A stretch of 43,820 bases of DNA from Flammeovirgaceae bacterium (GCA_024638265.1 JAHEKQ010000020.1:1-43820); one strand, 5' to 3'; numbered from the stretch's first letter, positions 15,592-24,232 are shown. The notes: a model not told the origin generated them from the letters alone. Translations and numbers: made by a program.

Positions 15592-17168
15592 TAATTCCCC
15601 CTCACCGTTGGATACTTAATCCCCAGTTGCTCCAGGTAGGAATCATACTTGGTCTCATCGTAGTAGTACCGCCGCATCTCCTCCCTGAATTGAGCCATAA
15701 TCTCGCTATTAATATAGGTGGGCGGAACATCCTCCGCTGAGATCAAAGGGGTGTATTGAGTTTCTTTGGTCTGGTTGGAAAAATAGGTAGAAGCATCCGT
15801 GAGCAACTGGGCATCCAGTAGCAAGTCAAGCATGGTGGCCGCCATGACTTTAGCACCTGAAACCACACCCTTATGTGCAATGGGGGTGGCCATTGCTACG
15901 GCATTGGACCAGTGATGACCTTGTAAGCCGGGAATATTGGCCGGGAATCTAAGAGTAACCGTGGGCACGGTCCATGAGATGTCCCCGATGTCGTCAGACC
16001 CGCCGCTCACGGGAGAACGGGGTGGTGCGCCCAGTTCAGGTAGCTTACTGCGCAGGCCGTTGGCGTTGGAATTCACCTCTTTCTGCAATGACTTTGCAAG
16101 AGTCTGGTCGTTTTCTGACCACTCGGGGAGTCCCACGATTTTAATATTATCGTACATGCGTTCAGCGATCGGCTTATTGAAATGGCGGGGCCAGGCACTT
16201 CCGAGTATCCTTGAATTCATTTTTGTATTGGTCATAAGTGCGGCTCCCTCGGCAATCTTCAAACCAGATTCAAAGTTCTCCTTTATTCCCTTATAGGTGA
16301 TCTCCCGGAAATAATACCAGACTGAGGCCTTTGAAGGCACCACATTGGGTTGATCGCCTCCATCAACAACCACGTAGTGACTTCGCTGTAAGGGATGTAT
16401 GTGCTCCCTTTTAAAGTTCCATCCAATATTCATCAGCTCCACGGCATCCAGGGCACTTCTTCCCCTCCAGGGAGCTCCGGCACTGTGGGCTGACTCCCCA
16501 TCGAAACTAAACAGCACTGATACAAGTCCCGTGCCTCTCGCTGGCCCGTAGGTAGTGGATAGATTACTGGAGACATGAGTAAAGAGACAGGCATCAACAT
16601 CTTTGAAATAGCCATCCCTGGCGAAATAGGCTTTACTGCCAAGCTGCTCCTCTGCGACACCGGGCCATAAAAGCAATGTACCCTGTATTCCCTCGCGTTC
16701 CATGATCTCCTTAACGGCCAGTGCCGCCACCACATTTACCGCCTGGCCACTGTTATGACCTTCCCCGTGTCCGGGCGCACCCTCGATTAGAGGATCATGG
16801 TAGGCAACACCCGGTTTTTGTGAAGCCTTTGGGATACAATCCAGGTCGCTACCAATGGCAATGACAGGTTTTCCGGATCCCCACTTAGCCATCCATGCTG
16901 TCTCGATCCCTGAAATGCCCTTCTCAATCTCAAATCCATTCTCCTCGAGCACGCTCGTTAAATAATTACTGGTCTCAAACTCCTGGAAACCGAGCTCTGC
17001 AAAGGAGAAGATCTTATCATTCATCACCTGGGCTAATTTTCCATTAGCAGCTACCTTTTCAATAGCTTCCATTTTCAGCTTTTCGACTTGCTTCTTTGAG
17101 TATTTCTTCTGTGCGGCAACTGTGAAAACCAACAGGAACAGGAATAGGGTAAACGCATAGCTTTTCAT
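15591..17168 (-). CDS. M20 family amidohydrolase, AbgB/p-aminobenzoyl-glutamate hydrolase-like
   Basis: A 525-residue exported metal hydrolase. It has a signal peptide ending VAAQ at residue 20. The M20D metal-site motifs are present: GSDLDCIPK near 106-114, GHGEGHNSG (133-141), the catalytic pair EE (173-174) in GVAEEQLGS, and H198. A dimerisation (lid) domain follows around 215-330. The closest family resemblance is to AbgB, which cleaves p-aminobenzoyl-glutamate, but other N-acyl amino acids are possible and a periplasmic location is unusual for AbgB itself. It lies 11 bases after the PrsW gene on the same strand, so they may be cotranscribed. Confidence 0.88.
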   Translation of the reverse strand: MKSYAFTLFLFLLVFTVAAQKKYSKKQVEKLKMEAIEKVAANGKLAQVMNDKIFSFAELGFQEFETSNYLTSVLEENGFEIEKGISGIETAWMAKWGSGKPVIAIGSDLDCIPKASQKPGVAYHDPLIEGAPGHGEGHNSGQAVNVVAALAVKEIMEREGIQGTLLLWPGVAEEQLGSKAYFARDGYFKDVDACLFTHVSSNLSTTYGPARGTGLVSVLFSFDGESAHSAGAPWRGRSALDAVELMNIGWNFKREHIHPLQRSHYVVVDGGDQPNVVPSKASVWYYFREITYKGIKENFESGLKIAEGAALMTNTKMNSRILGSAWPRHFNKPIAERMYDNIKIVGLPEWSENDQTLAKSLQKEVNSNANGLRSKLPELGAPPRSPVSGGSDDIGDISWTVPTVTLRFPANIPGLQGHHWSNAVAMATPIAHKGVVSGAKVMAATMLDLLLDAQLLTDASTYFSNQTKETQYTPLISAEDVPPTYINSEIMAQFREEMRRYYYDETKYDSYLEQLGIKYPTVRGN

Positions 17169-17179
17169 ATAAATGTATT

Positions 17180-17869
17180 TTATGAATTAAGATTTTGGTC
17201 TTTAAATGGTGAGGCATCCTGGTGCAGCTTTATCGCTTTCCTCGAGAAGTAAAATCCTATTCCCAGGGAGATAAACGCACCTATCCACAGGCCGGGAACG
17301 AATGATATGAAGAGAAAGTAGTCATAAATACCATGAACCAGCAAAGCACTTGCAAAAGCCATAAAACTCAGTAAGAATTCATGCTTATGAGTGAACTTTG
17401 CCTTCCCCAGGTAATAGCCCATTATTATCGCGAAAGTAGCATGAGCGGGAACTGCTGTAAACATTCGCAGGATTGCCGTAGAAGCATCCGTGTTCATTAC
17501 ATAAATGATGTTCTCCACGGTGGCAAATCCCATCCCGACCACCACAGCATATACAATTCCATCAAAGGGCTCATTGAAATTCTTGTCACGGTAGAGAATA
17601 AACCGTACAAAGAGAAATTTAAATGATTCTTCGACCAGTGCCACGGTAAAAGCATGCTCTGCTTCCCCGAGAAAATTATGTCCAAATGCATCGGTAATAC
17701 CTATAAACTGGGAGACTTTAAGGGCCAGCCAGAGGGCAATACCCCCATAGATAAAACTGAGGATGATCAGTCCCAGGGGCTCCTTCTCATGTTTGTCGGA
17801 GAGATAGATAAAAACCACGATGGCAATTCCGGGTAAAATGGAAAGTGCCAGCAGCAATAATTCATGCAT
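17180..17869 (-). CDS. PrsW family intramembrane protease
   Basis: A 229-residue polytopic membrane protein with about seven helices. The PrsW motifs are complete: VEESFK (E80, E81), GFATVENIIY (E119, N120), PAHATFAIIMGYYLG (H143) and VHGIYDYF (H179, D183). In Bacillus PrsW makes the first cut in the anti-sigma factor RsiW. Here an ECF sigma factor and a membrane-bound anti-sigma candidate lie about 3.4 kb upstream on the same strand, so a similar role is possible but unproven. Start ATG 17867-17869. Confidence 0.92.
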   Translation of the reverse strand: MHELLLLALSILPGIAIVVFIYLSDKHEKEPLGLIILSFIYGGIALWLALKVSQFIGITDAFGHNFLGEAEHAFTVALVEESFKFLFVRFILYRDKNFNEPFDGIVYAVVVGMGFATVENIIYVMNTDASTAILRMFTAVPAHATFAIIMGYYLGKAKFTHKHEFLLSFMAFASALLVHGIYDYFLFISFVPGLWIGAFISLGIGFYFSRKAIKLHQDASPFKDQNLNS

Positions 17870-17884
17870 GTGGAAAGATAGAGA

Positions 17885-18083
17885 GAGAATGGGAAAGGTT
17901 CAAGAGTTCACGAGGCAAGAGTTCAAGCGACCGAGGGAGGGGGAGGAGTGCATGAGGTTAAAGATGTAGCCCTAACCCAATCTTGTACTCAATCGCTTGA
18001 ACCCGAGTCGCGTGAACCTGAGTCTCGCGAATCCGTGAACTCGTAAACCCAAATCGCTTGAACCCGAGTCGCGTGAACCCGTG
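17885..18083. repeat. Low-complexity spacer with a 28-bp direct repeat
   Basis: The spacer between two minus-strand genes is made of short degenerate words such as GAGTTCA, GTGAACC and CGCTTGAACC. A 28-bp stretch starting AATCGCTTGAACCC occurs identically at 17991-18018 and 18052-18079. No coding frame or hairpin terminator was seen. Confidence 0.7.
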
Positions 18084-18096
18084 AACCCCAATTAAC

Positions 18097-21000
18097 TCAT
18101 TTAAGCAGCTTCAACGATACCATCCACTCATCATAAAACTTTCTTTCGCCTGCTTGTTGATCCATATTCCAGGCTCGGGCGAATCCGAAAGAGAGGGTCG
18201 CAGGGTTCAGGGAGAACATTACCAGCCGGGTATCGACCTGCGCGCCGAGGTTAATAAATTGCTCAGACCGGTCATTGTCGAAATCATAGACATTAAGCAC
18301 AGTAGTAAATATGTTGGATTGGGTCCAGTTGGCATAGAGATTGAAAAAGCCGAGTTTCCGGTAGCGTATAGGGGGCAATACAAGATCCGCCATCGCCTTG
18401 GTGAAGGATTTCGCTATTACCGTCTTGTCGGCATTGAAACTTAAGCCGGGAAACGAGAAAGTATTCCGGTATCGCTTGTGTGTCATGTAGTCAACATAAT
18501 TATTTCCAAACGCAGCAAAACCGAACCTCGTGAAGGGATTGAATGTCTCACTGAACGAATTTCCCGCGGCAGTCCTAAACCACAGTGAAGTATGACGGAA
18601 AGGCAATTGGAATCCAAATTCCATGGTCCCGGTCGCGGTTGGATATAGCGTATTCCCAGTCAGGGCAGTCCCCGCTCGCACAGAGGTCCTGAATCCCTTT
18701 TCATAATCCACAGCCCCCATTGAATTCTTGACGTAACTATAGGACAAGGATCCATTAAGATTATAGAAAAGGTTATCATCGAATCCTGTGGTCTCGACTT
18801 TCTGGAATTCAGGGGAACGATCGAGTCCATAAAATCCTCCCAGATTCAGGTTCAGGTCTAGTCTCTTTGGTGGATCCCAAATCAGGGACCTGTTGTAATT
18901 GACTGCAAAAGTAGCACCCCTCCTTGATCGTTTGGTAGGTCCGAAAAGATCGTAGAAATCAGCTTCATTATAACCGGCATATACATTGAACCTGCCTGCT
19001 TTAAAATGCATTGAAGCATGAAACCTCTCATCATTCTCAAGGGTATCTCCACTTGATATATCCTCTCCCAATTCATTAAACCAATTTGTTGGTGTATAGG
19101 AAAAGGAAAGATCCATGGTGCGGAAGCTAAGCGGATCCCCAAAGCTGAACTTGTAACCCAGCCCAATCCAGTTTTTGTATCCGACCAGGATGGGGTACGC
19201 CTGGTTAAGCCGGAACTTACTCATTGGTTTATAAGCTCCTTCATTGATTGTCAAAGCATCGATATCCACATCTTCCTTTCCTGGTATTTTTAATTCCCAG
19301 TCCATCAACATAGGGTGTTCTGCAACGGCCATGTTACCGAGGAATTCAATGCGTTTAATCCCCTCGGCTACTTTATTAGGTATTGTGACCGGGATGAATC
19401 CATCGCTTTTGAACTTAAAGGCGAATATTTGATTCTCATTGAGAAGAATAGGCCTGAAATACCCTGTCAGTGCATTCGACATAGGCTCAATTTCGAAGGT
19501 CTCTGCATCCAATCTTAAGATATTACTTACACCTGATAAATAGGATGACCCGATTAGGTACCTGCCATCTTCGGTATACCTGAAGCTCTGAGGGGAGGCT
19601 GGTTCAAAATTATATACCTCCGTTGATTCCGGTGAGCCGCCATCAAATGCCTCAATATCATAAATGAGTAATCTCTGATCACCGAAATAGTCTGATACTG
19701 CCGCGCTCAACTTTTTGCCATCGGGAGAAATATCAATGTCAAAGATATCCTGACCATAGGGCAGAGTATATATCTGTTCCCATGTGCTGTAAGGCGCTTT
19801 TTCACCCTCTTGTTTTGGTATCCTCACAATTGTTGAATAACCATTGAGGTGCTTAATACCCCATATGGACTCATCTGCGTCGTTAAATGCAAGATCTCCC
19901 GTTCGGAAATCCTTTTGTAATCGTATCGTTTCTCCTGTCACGAGGTTGTAACTGTTCAGGTCCCTCCAAGCGTCATTGTCTGTAGTGAAAAATATAAGAT
20001 CATTCTTTTCATCATAAACTATAGACGATACATAAAACAACGCGGCTCCCTTTATATCGGTCAAATGTTCGAGCTTGCCATTAGACAGGTCTATCGCCGC
20101 AAGGTGCGGGACTTTCCCCGGGTAATTTACCGCGACATAGACCTTGTTCCTTTTTTTATCATGATAAGCATATGATACTGAACCAAGCACATTTTGAGTG
20201 ACTGGCTCTGATACCGTTACAGGATTCTGGCCTATAGTTTTGATATTTCGCCGCTGAAAATCCCGCTCGAATTCAATCCATTCATCCCAGCCCTCGTTGA
20301 TAGGTTTTCCGAATACATGTTTGAACTGTGCTGAAAACAATCGCTTACTCCCGTCTTTTCTCTTTACCCATTCTATCATCTTTTCCGGACCATATTTATA
20401 AGCGAGGTAGCCCATAAAGCGGGTTCCATATAAATAGGAATTAGATTTCCCCTGGAAGTCCGTGGTTGTCCCTTCTGATTCAAGGCCCTGGGCGCTGTAG
20501 ATCCTGGCGTCTTCCAGTACCCGTGTCCTGAATACCATTTCATCGTAATTGCCCAAAGCAAGTCCTACCCCTCCACTCATCCATGTTTCTACATAGGAGG
20601 CTATCCCTTCATGGTACCATCGAGGGGAATACCTGCGGGGTGATGTCAGGTAGCTATAAAACATAGAAAGTGGCTGATCATTGGAGACGTGAACTTTCCC
20701 AAAAAACAGTTTATGGAAAAAGCGATCAGCCCGGGTAGAATTGTCAAGTGCTACCACGTGTACCAATTCGTGATTCATCAAACTGAACACACGTTCTCCA
20801 GCGGGACTCGTCTCAAAAGCATAACTGAAAGGTGACAAGCCCATGCTTACAGCATTGACCGGTACGGCTGTTGCTCCACCATTCCCGTAATCTCCGAAAT
20901 CCTGAATGAGTACTGTTATTCTTTCGGATGGTTCATAATCAAACAATTTCCTGTGGAATTCCAGTGCATTATGAAAGCACCTACCTGCGTGAGGGAGAAT

Positions 21001-21114
21001 ATATTTATGTCCGAAATCGTAGGTCACAAGGCTCATATCCTCTGTCTCTATCATATTGAGTTGAGCAAAGGATGTATGAGCTGACAGGAGAATCAGCAGA
21101 AGAAGGGCTCGCAT
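18097..21114 (-). CDS. Large surface protein: HExxH metallopeptidase, beta-propeller and outer-membrane barrel
   Basis: A 1005-residue exported protein with signal peptide 1-18 (SFAQ). Residues about 20-290 form a gluzincin peptidase: HELVH (H115, E116, H119) and the third ligand E169 in WYHEGIASYVE. Residues about 320-600 are TolB-like propeller repeats (DISPDGKKLSAAVSDY, FRYTEDGRYLIGSS). Residues about 640-1005 are alternating amphipathic strands ending in a lysine (KLLK), as in an outer-membrane barrel. The peptidase is thus probably held at the outer membrane. Substrate unknown. It lies 122 bases after the repeat-containing anti-sigma candidate, but a strong terminator between them argues for a separate transcript. 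Confidence 0.82.
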   Translation of the reverse strand: MRALLLLILLSAHTSFAQLNMIETEDMSLVTYDFGHKYILPHAGRCFHNALEFHRKLFDYEPSERITVLIQDFGDYGNGGATAVPVNAVSMGLSPFSYAFETSPAGERVFSLMNHELVHVVALDNSTRADRFFHKLFFGKVHVSNDQPLSMFYSYLTSPRRYSPRWYHEGIASYVETWMSGGVGLALGNYDEMVFRTRVLEDARIYSAQGLESEGTTTDFQGKSNSYLYGTRFMGYLAYKYGPEKMIEWVKRKDGSKRLFSAQFKHVFGKPINEGWDEWIEFERDFQRRNIKTIGQNPVTVSEPVTQNVLGSVSYAYHDKKRNKVYVAVNYPGKVPHLAAIDLSNGKLEHLTDIKGAALFYVSSIVYDEKNDLIFFTTDNDAWRDLNSYNLVTGETIRLQKDFRTGDLAFNDADESIWGIKHLNGYSTIVRIPKQEGEKAPYSTWEQIYTLPYGQDIFDIDISPDGKKLSAAVSDYFGDQRLLIYDIEAFDGGSPESTEVYNFEPASPQSFRYTEDGRYLIGSSYLSGVSNILRLDAETFEIEPMSNALTGYFRPILLNENQIFAFKFKSDGFIPVTIPNKVAEGIKRIEFLGNMAVAEHPMLMDWELKIPGKEDVDIDALTINEGAYKPMSKFRLNQAYPILVGYKNWIGLGYKFSFGDPLSFRTMDLSFSYTPTNWFNELGEDISSGDTLENDERFHASMHFKAGRFNVYAGYNEADFYDLFGPTKRSRRGATFAVNYNRSLIWDPPKRLDLNLNLGGFYGLDRSPEFQKVETTGFDDNLFYNLNGSLSYSYVKNSMGAVDYEKGFRTSVRAGTALTGNTLYPTATGTMEFGFQLPFRHTSLWFRTAAGNSFSETFNPFTRFGFAAFGNNYVDYMTHKRYRNTFSFPGLSFNADKTVIAKSFTKAMADLVLPPIRYRKLGFFNLYANWTQSNIFTTVLNVYDFDNDRSEQFINLGAQVDTRLVMFSLNPATLSFGFARAWNMDQQAGERKFYDEWMVSLKLLK

Positions 21115-21187
21115 AGGTTCAGGTTTGAATTACTTAAAATAGTGAACCTGCGTAAGCTTATCAAGTTGGACCTAAAAGGGATTAAAC

Positions 21188-21218
21188 AAAAAAGGAGAAG
21201 GTTGCCCTTCTCCCTTTT
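21188..21218 (-). terminator. Rho-independent terminator after the sigma/anti-sigma genes
   Basis: GGAGAAGG (21194-21201) pairs with CCTTCTCC (21206-21213) around a short loop, flanked by A-T pairs. On the minus strand the stem is followed by a run of T (21193-21188). It lies 19 bases past the stop of the 21237-22553 gene. Confidence 0.85.
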
Positions 21219-21236
21219 GACCACAGTTAAAAAAAA

Positions 21237-22553
21237 CTACTCTAAATCTTCTATACTGGCCATCTTTTCGAGGTCGCCAAACTGGGCGTTCATCATCAGA
21301 TTGCCAAATGTAGGGTTCTTCATTACTTCACTGAATGCAGGTGATTTCATCAAGTCATTGAATGAAGGTGATTTCATAAGATCACCAAGTGCGGGCATTT
21401 TCATCAATTCGCCAAATGCTGGTGATTTCATCAGTTCACCGAATGCAGGAGACTTCATTAATTCACCAAACTCGGGAGCTTTCATTAATTCGCCAAAACC
21501 GGGAGCTTTCATCAGTTCACCAAATTCAGGAGCTTTCATCAGTTCACCAAAATCAGGTGACTTCATCAGTTCACCGAATGCAGGCGACTTCATCAGTTCA
21601 CCAAAATCAGGTGACTTCATCAATTCACCAAAAGCAGGGGATTTCATTAGTTCTCCAAGTGCAGGGGCCTTCATCAGGTTTTCGAAAGCCGGGCTCATAG
21701 CAAGATTCTGAAATGCTGGACTTTTAGCTAAATCAGAAAACTCAGCATTCTTTTCAAGATCCGCGAATTGTGCATTCTTTGCCAGATCAATCATTCCGGG
21801 ACTCTTCTGAAGTTCCGCAAATGCTGGATTCTTAGCTATATCAAGGAATGCGGGACTCTTCATTAATTCTGCAAAGTCTGCGTTCTTCTGAAGTTCACCA
21901 AAAGCCGGAGACTTAAAGAGATCGGCGAATGAAGGAGACTTCATCAATTCGGCAAAGTCTGCATTCTTTTGAAGCTCACCCATTGCCGGGCTCATCATGA
22001 GATCTCCAAAATTAGGGGCTTTCGCCAAATCGGTGAATGCTGGAGATTTCATTAAATCAAAAAATTGGGGACTTTTTGCTAGATCCAGGAATGCAGGATT
22101 CTTCGCTAAATCCATAAATACTGCATTTTTCGCAAGAGCCGTAAATGAGGGTGACTTCATTAAATCCCGGAATTGATCATTTTGGATCATTTCCTGGAAA
22201 TCATCATTCTGCAGCAGTTGCTGAACTTCTTCTCCCTCCAAATCGACGGTTTCACCGCGCTCACTCTTATACTTTTCCGCCTTCTCGATTCCTCCGATAG
22301 CGGATCCTGAAGCATCTTCAGGGTTGAAACCATTGCTGACGATCATATATCCTGCGACGGCTACCACTACTACAGCGGCTGCAATCGCGATCGTGTAATT
22401 TCGTTTAGGTTTGTTTTCCATGATCAGTTTTTCATTTTTAAGTTGTTCAATTATTCTATTTTCGAGTGAAGCTTGGGGGAGCTTGAACTTGTCCAGGCTC
22501 TCGAATGCTTCTTTTTCTTCCGGGGTTAAATTCTGTTCCTCTTGCATCGTCAC
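21237..22553 (-). CDS. Predicted membrane anti-sigma factor with 36 tandem nonapeptide repeats (paralogue A)
   Basis: A 438-residue protein of unknown family. Residues 1-52 are charged and helical (KFKLPQASLENRIIEQLKNE), like the cytoplasmic part of Bacteroidota anti-sigma factors. Residues 53-73 are one membrane helix. Residues 80-115 are a linker with SGSAIGGIEKAEKYKSER and VDLEGEEVQQLLQ, shared with paralogue B. Residues 116-438 are 36 units of nine residues, without any insertion or deletion, consensus [S/N/A]-P-x-F-x-[E/D]-L-[M/A]-K, such as SPAFGELMK. The last unit is one residue short. The GTG start at 22553 overlaps the sigma stop as GTGA; ATG at 22547 is the alternative. Role as anti-sigma is inferred from position and N-terminus; the repeat function is unknown. 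Confidence 0.8.
   Translation of the reverse strand: MTMQEEQNLTPEEKEAFESLDKFKLPQASLENRIIEQLKNEKLIMENKPKRNYTIAIAAAVVVVAVAGYMIVSNGFNPEDASGSAIGGIEKAEKYKSERGETVDLEGEEVQQLLQNDDFQEMIQNDQFRDLMKSPSFTALAKNAVFMDLAKNPAFLDLAKSPQFFDLMKSPAFTDLAKAPNFGDLMMSPAMGELQKNADFAELMKSPSFADLFKSPAFGELQKNADFAELMKSPAFLDIAKNPAFAELQKSPGMIDLAKNAQFADLEKNAEFSDLAKSPAFQNLAMSPAFENLMKAPALGELMKSPAFGELMKSPDFGELMKSPAFGELMKSPDFGELMKAPEFGELMKAPGFGELMKAPEFGELMKSPAFGELMKSPAFGELMKMPALGDLMKSPSFNDLMKSPAFSEVMKNPTFGNLMMNAQFGDLEKMASIEDLE
21240..22208 (-). repeat. 27-bp tandem repeat array coding for the nonapeptides of paralogue A
   Basis: Thirty-six 27-bp units in one unbroken phase. The middle units (21399-21668) are nearly identical to each other at DNA level, while the outer ones have diverged, which points to recent local expansion. 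Confidence 0.9.
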
Positions 22554-23074
22554 TTCTCATTTAAATATTTCCTGATAGCACGCCTGGCTTGGAAAAGCTG
22601 GCTCTTACTGGTTCCTTCACTTATTTCGAGCATTTCACTTATATCTTTATGTCTGAAGCCCTCTACGTCGTGTAAAATCAATATCTGGCGGTATCCATTT
22701 GGCAGTGATTCAATTGCACTTTCAAGGTCCATCAGATCAATCCTGTTTTCCGTTGTTAGTGCCGGATCTTCTACCGACAGGTCTTCATAAACTTTTTCCC
22801 TGATTTTCGCTTTAAAATTCTCCCGGTTAATATTGATCAGTATTCCGATCAGCCAGGTAGTCAGGGTTGATTTATGTTTGAATGATTCAAGCTTCTTTAT
22901 CGCCCTGATCCAGGTATCCTGTATCAGCTCATCTGCTGCTCGATCATTCCGCCCTGTCAATCTATACGCCATTTGATATAATCTCGGGGTGTAAGTCCTG
23001 TACAAGGCTCTGAATGAATTCTCGGATCTTTCAGCCAGATACTCATTTACCATTTGAAGGTCCTGAGAGTCCAT
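22550..23074 (-). CDS. ECF-type RNA polymerase sigma factor
   Basis: A 174-residue sigma-70 family protein with region 2 (about 15-85: NSFRALYRTYTPRLYQMAYRL, then ADELIQDTWIRAIKKLESFK) and region 4 (about 120-170: IESLPNGYRQILILHDVEGF followed by HKDISEMLEISEGTSKSQLFQARR). It directs transcription of an unknown regulon. Its TGA overlaps the GTG of the repeat-containing membrane protein gene, the usual arrangement for sigma and cognate anti-sigma. Start ATG 23072-23074. An inverted repeat at 23094-23116 just upstream may be part of its promoter. Confidence 0.94.
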   Translation of the reverse strand: MDSQDLQMVNEYLAERSENSFRALYRTYTPRLYQMAYRLTGRNDRAADELIQDTWIRAIKKLESFKHKSTLTTWLIGILININRENFKAKIREKVYEDLSVEDPALTTENRIDLMDLESAIESLPNGYRQILILHDVEGFRHKDISEMLEISEGTSKSQLFQARRAIRKYLNEK

Positions 23075-23093
23075 TTTCTGTTAGTTAGTGTGA

Positions 23094-23116
23094 GATACAC
23101 CTAAAAAGGTTGTATC
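23094..23116. promoter_or_regulatory. Inverted repeat upstream of the ECF sigma gene, candidate autoregulatory site
   Basis: GATACA (23094-23099) and TGTATC (23111-23116) are perfect arms; CC and GG extend them with one bulged T. On the minus strand this reads ATACAACCTTTTTAGG, containing the AACC core typical of ECF -35 elements, and a second CAACCTT lies ten bases further upstream. A clear -10 partner was not found. Confidence 0.4.
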
Positions 23117-23194
23117 AAGGTTGAAAAAAAAGGAAGATAATATAAAGAATTGTACCCGGTTAATGAAATTTCCCGGGTCCCCGAAGGATAGATT

Positions 23195-24232
23195 TTACCT
23201 CTCTAAGGTTTCTGAAATGTCCTCCAAGTCACCAAAACGGGCATTTTTCATGAAAGCGGAAAAGGTCTCGTTTTTCATTAATTCTGTAAATGACGGGTTC
23301 ATCGCCAAATTGGAGAAAGAGGGATGTTTTGCAATTTCTGTCAATCCAGGATTCTTCATCAGCGAGATAAAGTCTGGCTGCATTGCAAGTTCTGTAAACG
23401 AAGGATTTTTAAACAATTCAGAAAATGCAGGGTTCATGCTCAACTCGAGGAAAGAAGGGTGCATCATCAATTCCCGGATCGCTGGATTCCTCATGAACTC
23501 CCCAAATTGTGGGTTCTTGGCAAATTTGACAAAAACCGGGTTCCTGGCTAGTTCAATAAATGCCGGGCTTCTCGCCAAATTCTGAAAATTGGGATGCATG
23601 GCGAGTTCCTGCATTCCGGGGTTCATGGCCAATTGCTGAAATTGACTGGACCTTGCCAAATCCAACATGGCGGGATTGTGGGCAAGTTCTTCGAAACCCG
23701 GGATTCTGGCAACATCGGCCAAGCCCGGGTGCTTCATAAGTTCAGAAAATGCCGGATCTTCCAACATTTCTCCCAATTGGGGAGCCTTTGCAAGCTCAGC
23801 CAATGCATTGGTCTTTTGTAGCTGTGTGAATTGGGGGGTACTTCGAAGTGCCTCAAATTGCGGAGACCTCGCCAGGGTGGCAAAATCCGGATTCATAGCG
23901 AGCTGATTAAAGGAGGGCAACATTGCCAGTTCAATGAATACAGGGTTGGAAACCATCTTGGCAAACTCGGGAGACTTGAGGAGTCGCCGGAAAGATTCGT
24001 CATTCATTAATTCGTGGAAGTGCTCGCTTTGTAATAATTCCTGTACTTCCTCGCCTTCTAAATCAACTGATTCTGTTCTTTCTGTTTTATGTTTTTCTGC
24101 CTTTTCAACACCTCCAACAGCTGAACCTGAGATCATGGATGGATCAAACTGATCACCTACTACCATAAAGTATCCAATTGCTGTTACCGCGACGACCATT
24201 ACAGCCACATATGTCAAACCGCCCTTTCTCAT
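23195..24232 (-). CDS. Membrane-anchored protein with 30 tandem nonapeptide repeats (paralogue B)
   Basis: A 345-residue protein homologous to paralogue A but lacking its cytoplasmic N-terminal part. One membrane helix (about 6-25) is followed by the shared linker SGSAVGGVEKAEKHKTER and VDLEGEEVQELLQ (residues 36-68), then 30 complete nine-residue units (69-338) without indels, consensus [N/S/H]-P-x-F-x-E-L-[AM]-[MKR], and a short tail. Unit sequences are much more diverse than in A, suggesting an older array. The ATG at 24230-24232 is preferred over an upstream in-frame TTG at 24254-24256. It lies 120 bases before the sigma gene on the same strand. It may be a decoy, partner or co-sensor of paralogue A; no family is recognised. 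Confidence 0.78.
   Translation of the reverse strand: MRKGGLTYVAVMVVAVTAIGYFMVVGDQFDPSMISGSAVGGVEKAEKHKTERTESVDLEGEEVQELLQSEHFHELMNDESFRRLLKSPEFAKMVSNPVFIELAMLPSFNQLAMNPDFATLARSPQFEALRSTPQFTQLQKTNALAELAKAPQLGEMLEDPAFSELMKHPGLADVARIPGFEELAHNPAMLDLARSSQFQQLAMNPGMQELAMHPNFQNLARSPAFIELARNPVFVKFAKNPQFGEFMRNPAIRELMMHPSFLELSMNPAFSELFKNPSFTELAMQPDFISLMKNPGLTEIAKHPSFSNLAMNPSFTELMKNETFSAFMKNARFGDLEDISETLER
23219..24028 (-). repeat. 27-bp tandem array coding for the nonapeptides of paralogue B
   Basis: Thirty in-phase 27-bp units, recognisable at protein level (Pro at position 2, Phe or another hydrophobic at 4, Leu at 7) and strongly diverged at DNA level. Confidence 0.85.

Noticed and set aside
21142-21711. 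Plus-strand open frame of 189 codons opposite the repeats of paralogue A
   Set aside because: It is the reverse reading of the 27-bp repeat (SPNAGDFIN-like units). The minus frame has the sigma overlap, membrane helix and full array, so this is a shadow.
21240-22208. Regular 27-bp repeats considered as a CRISPR array
   Set aside because: Units are directly adjacent without spacers and code for protein throughout.
23121-23585. Plus-strand open frame opposite paralogue B
   Set aside because: Same cause: repeats of 27 bp keep the opposite strand open. No start signal or family match.
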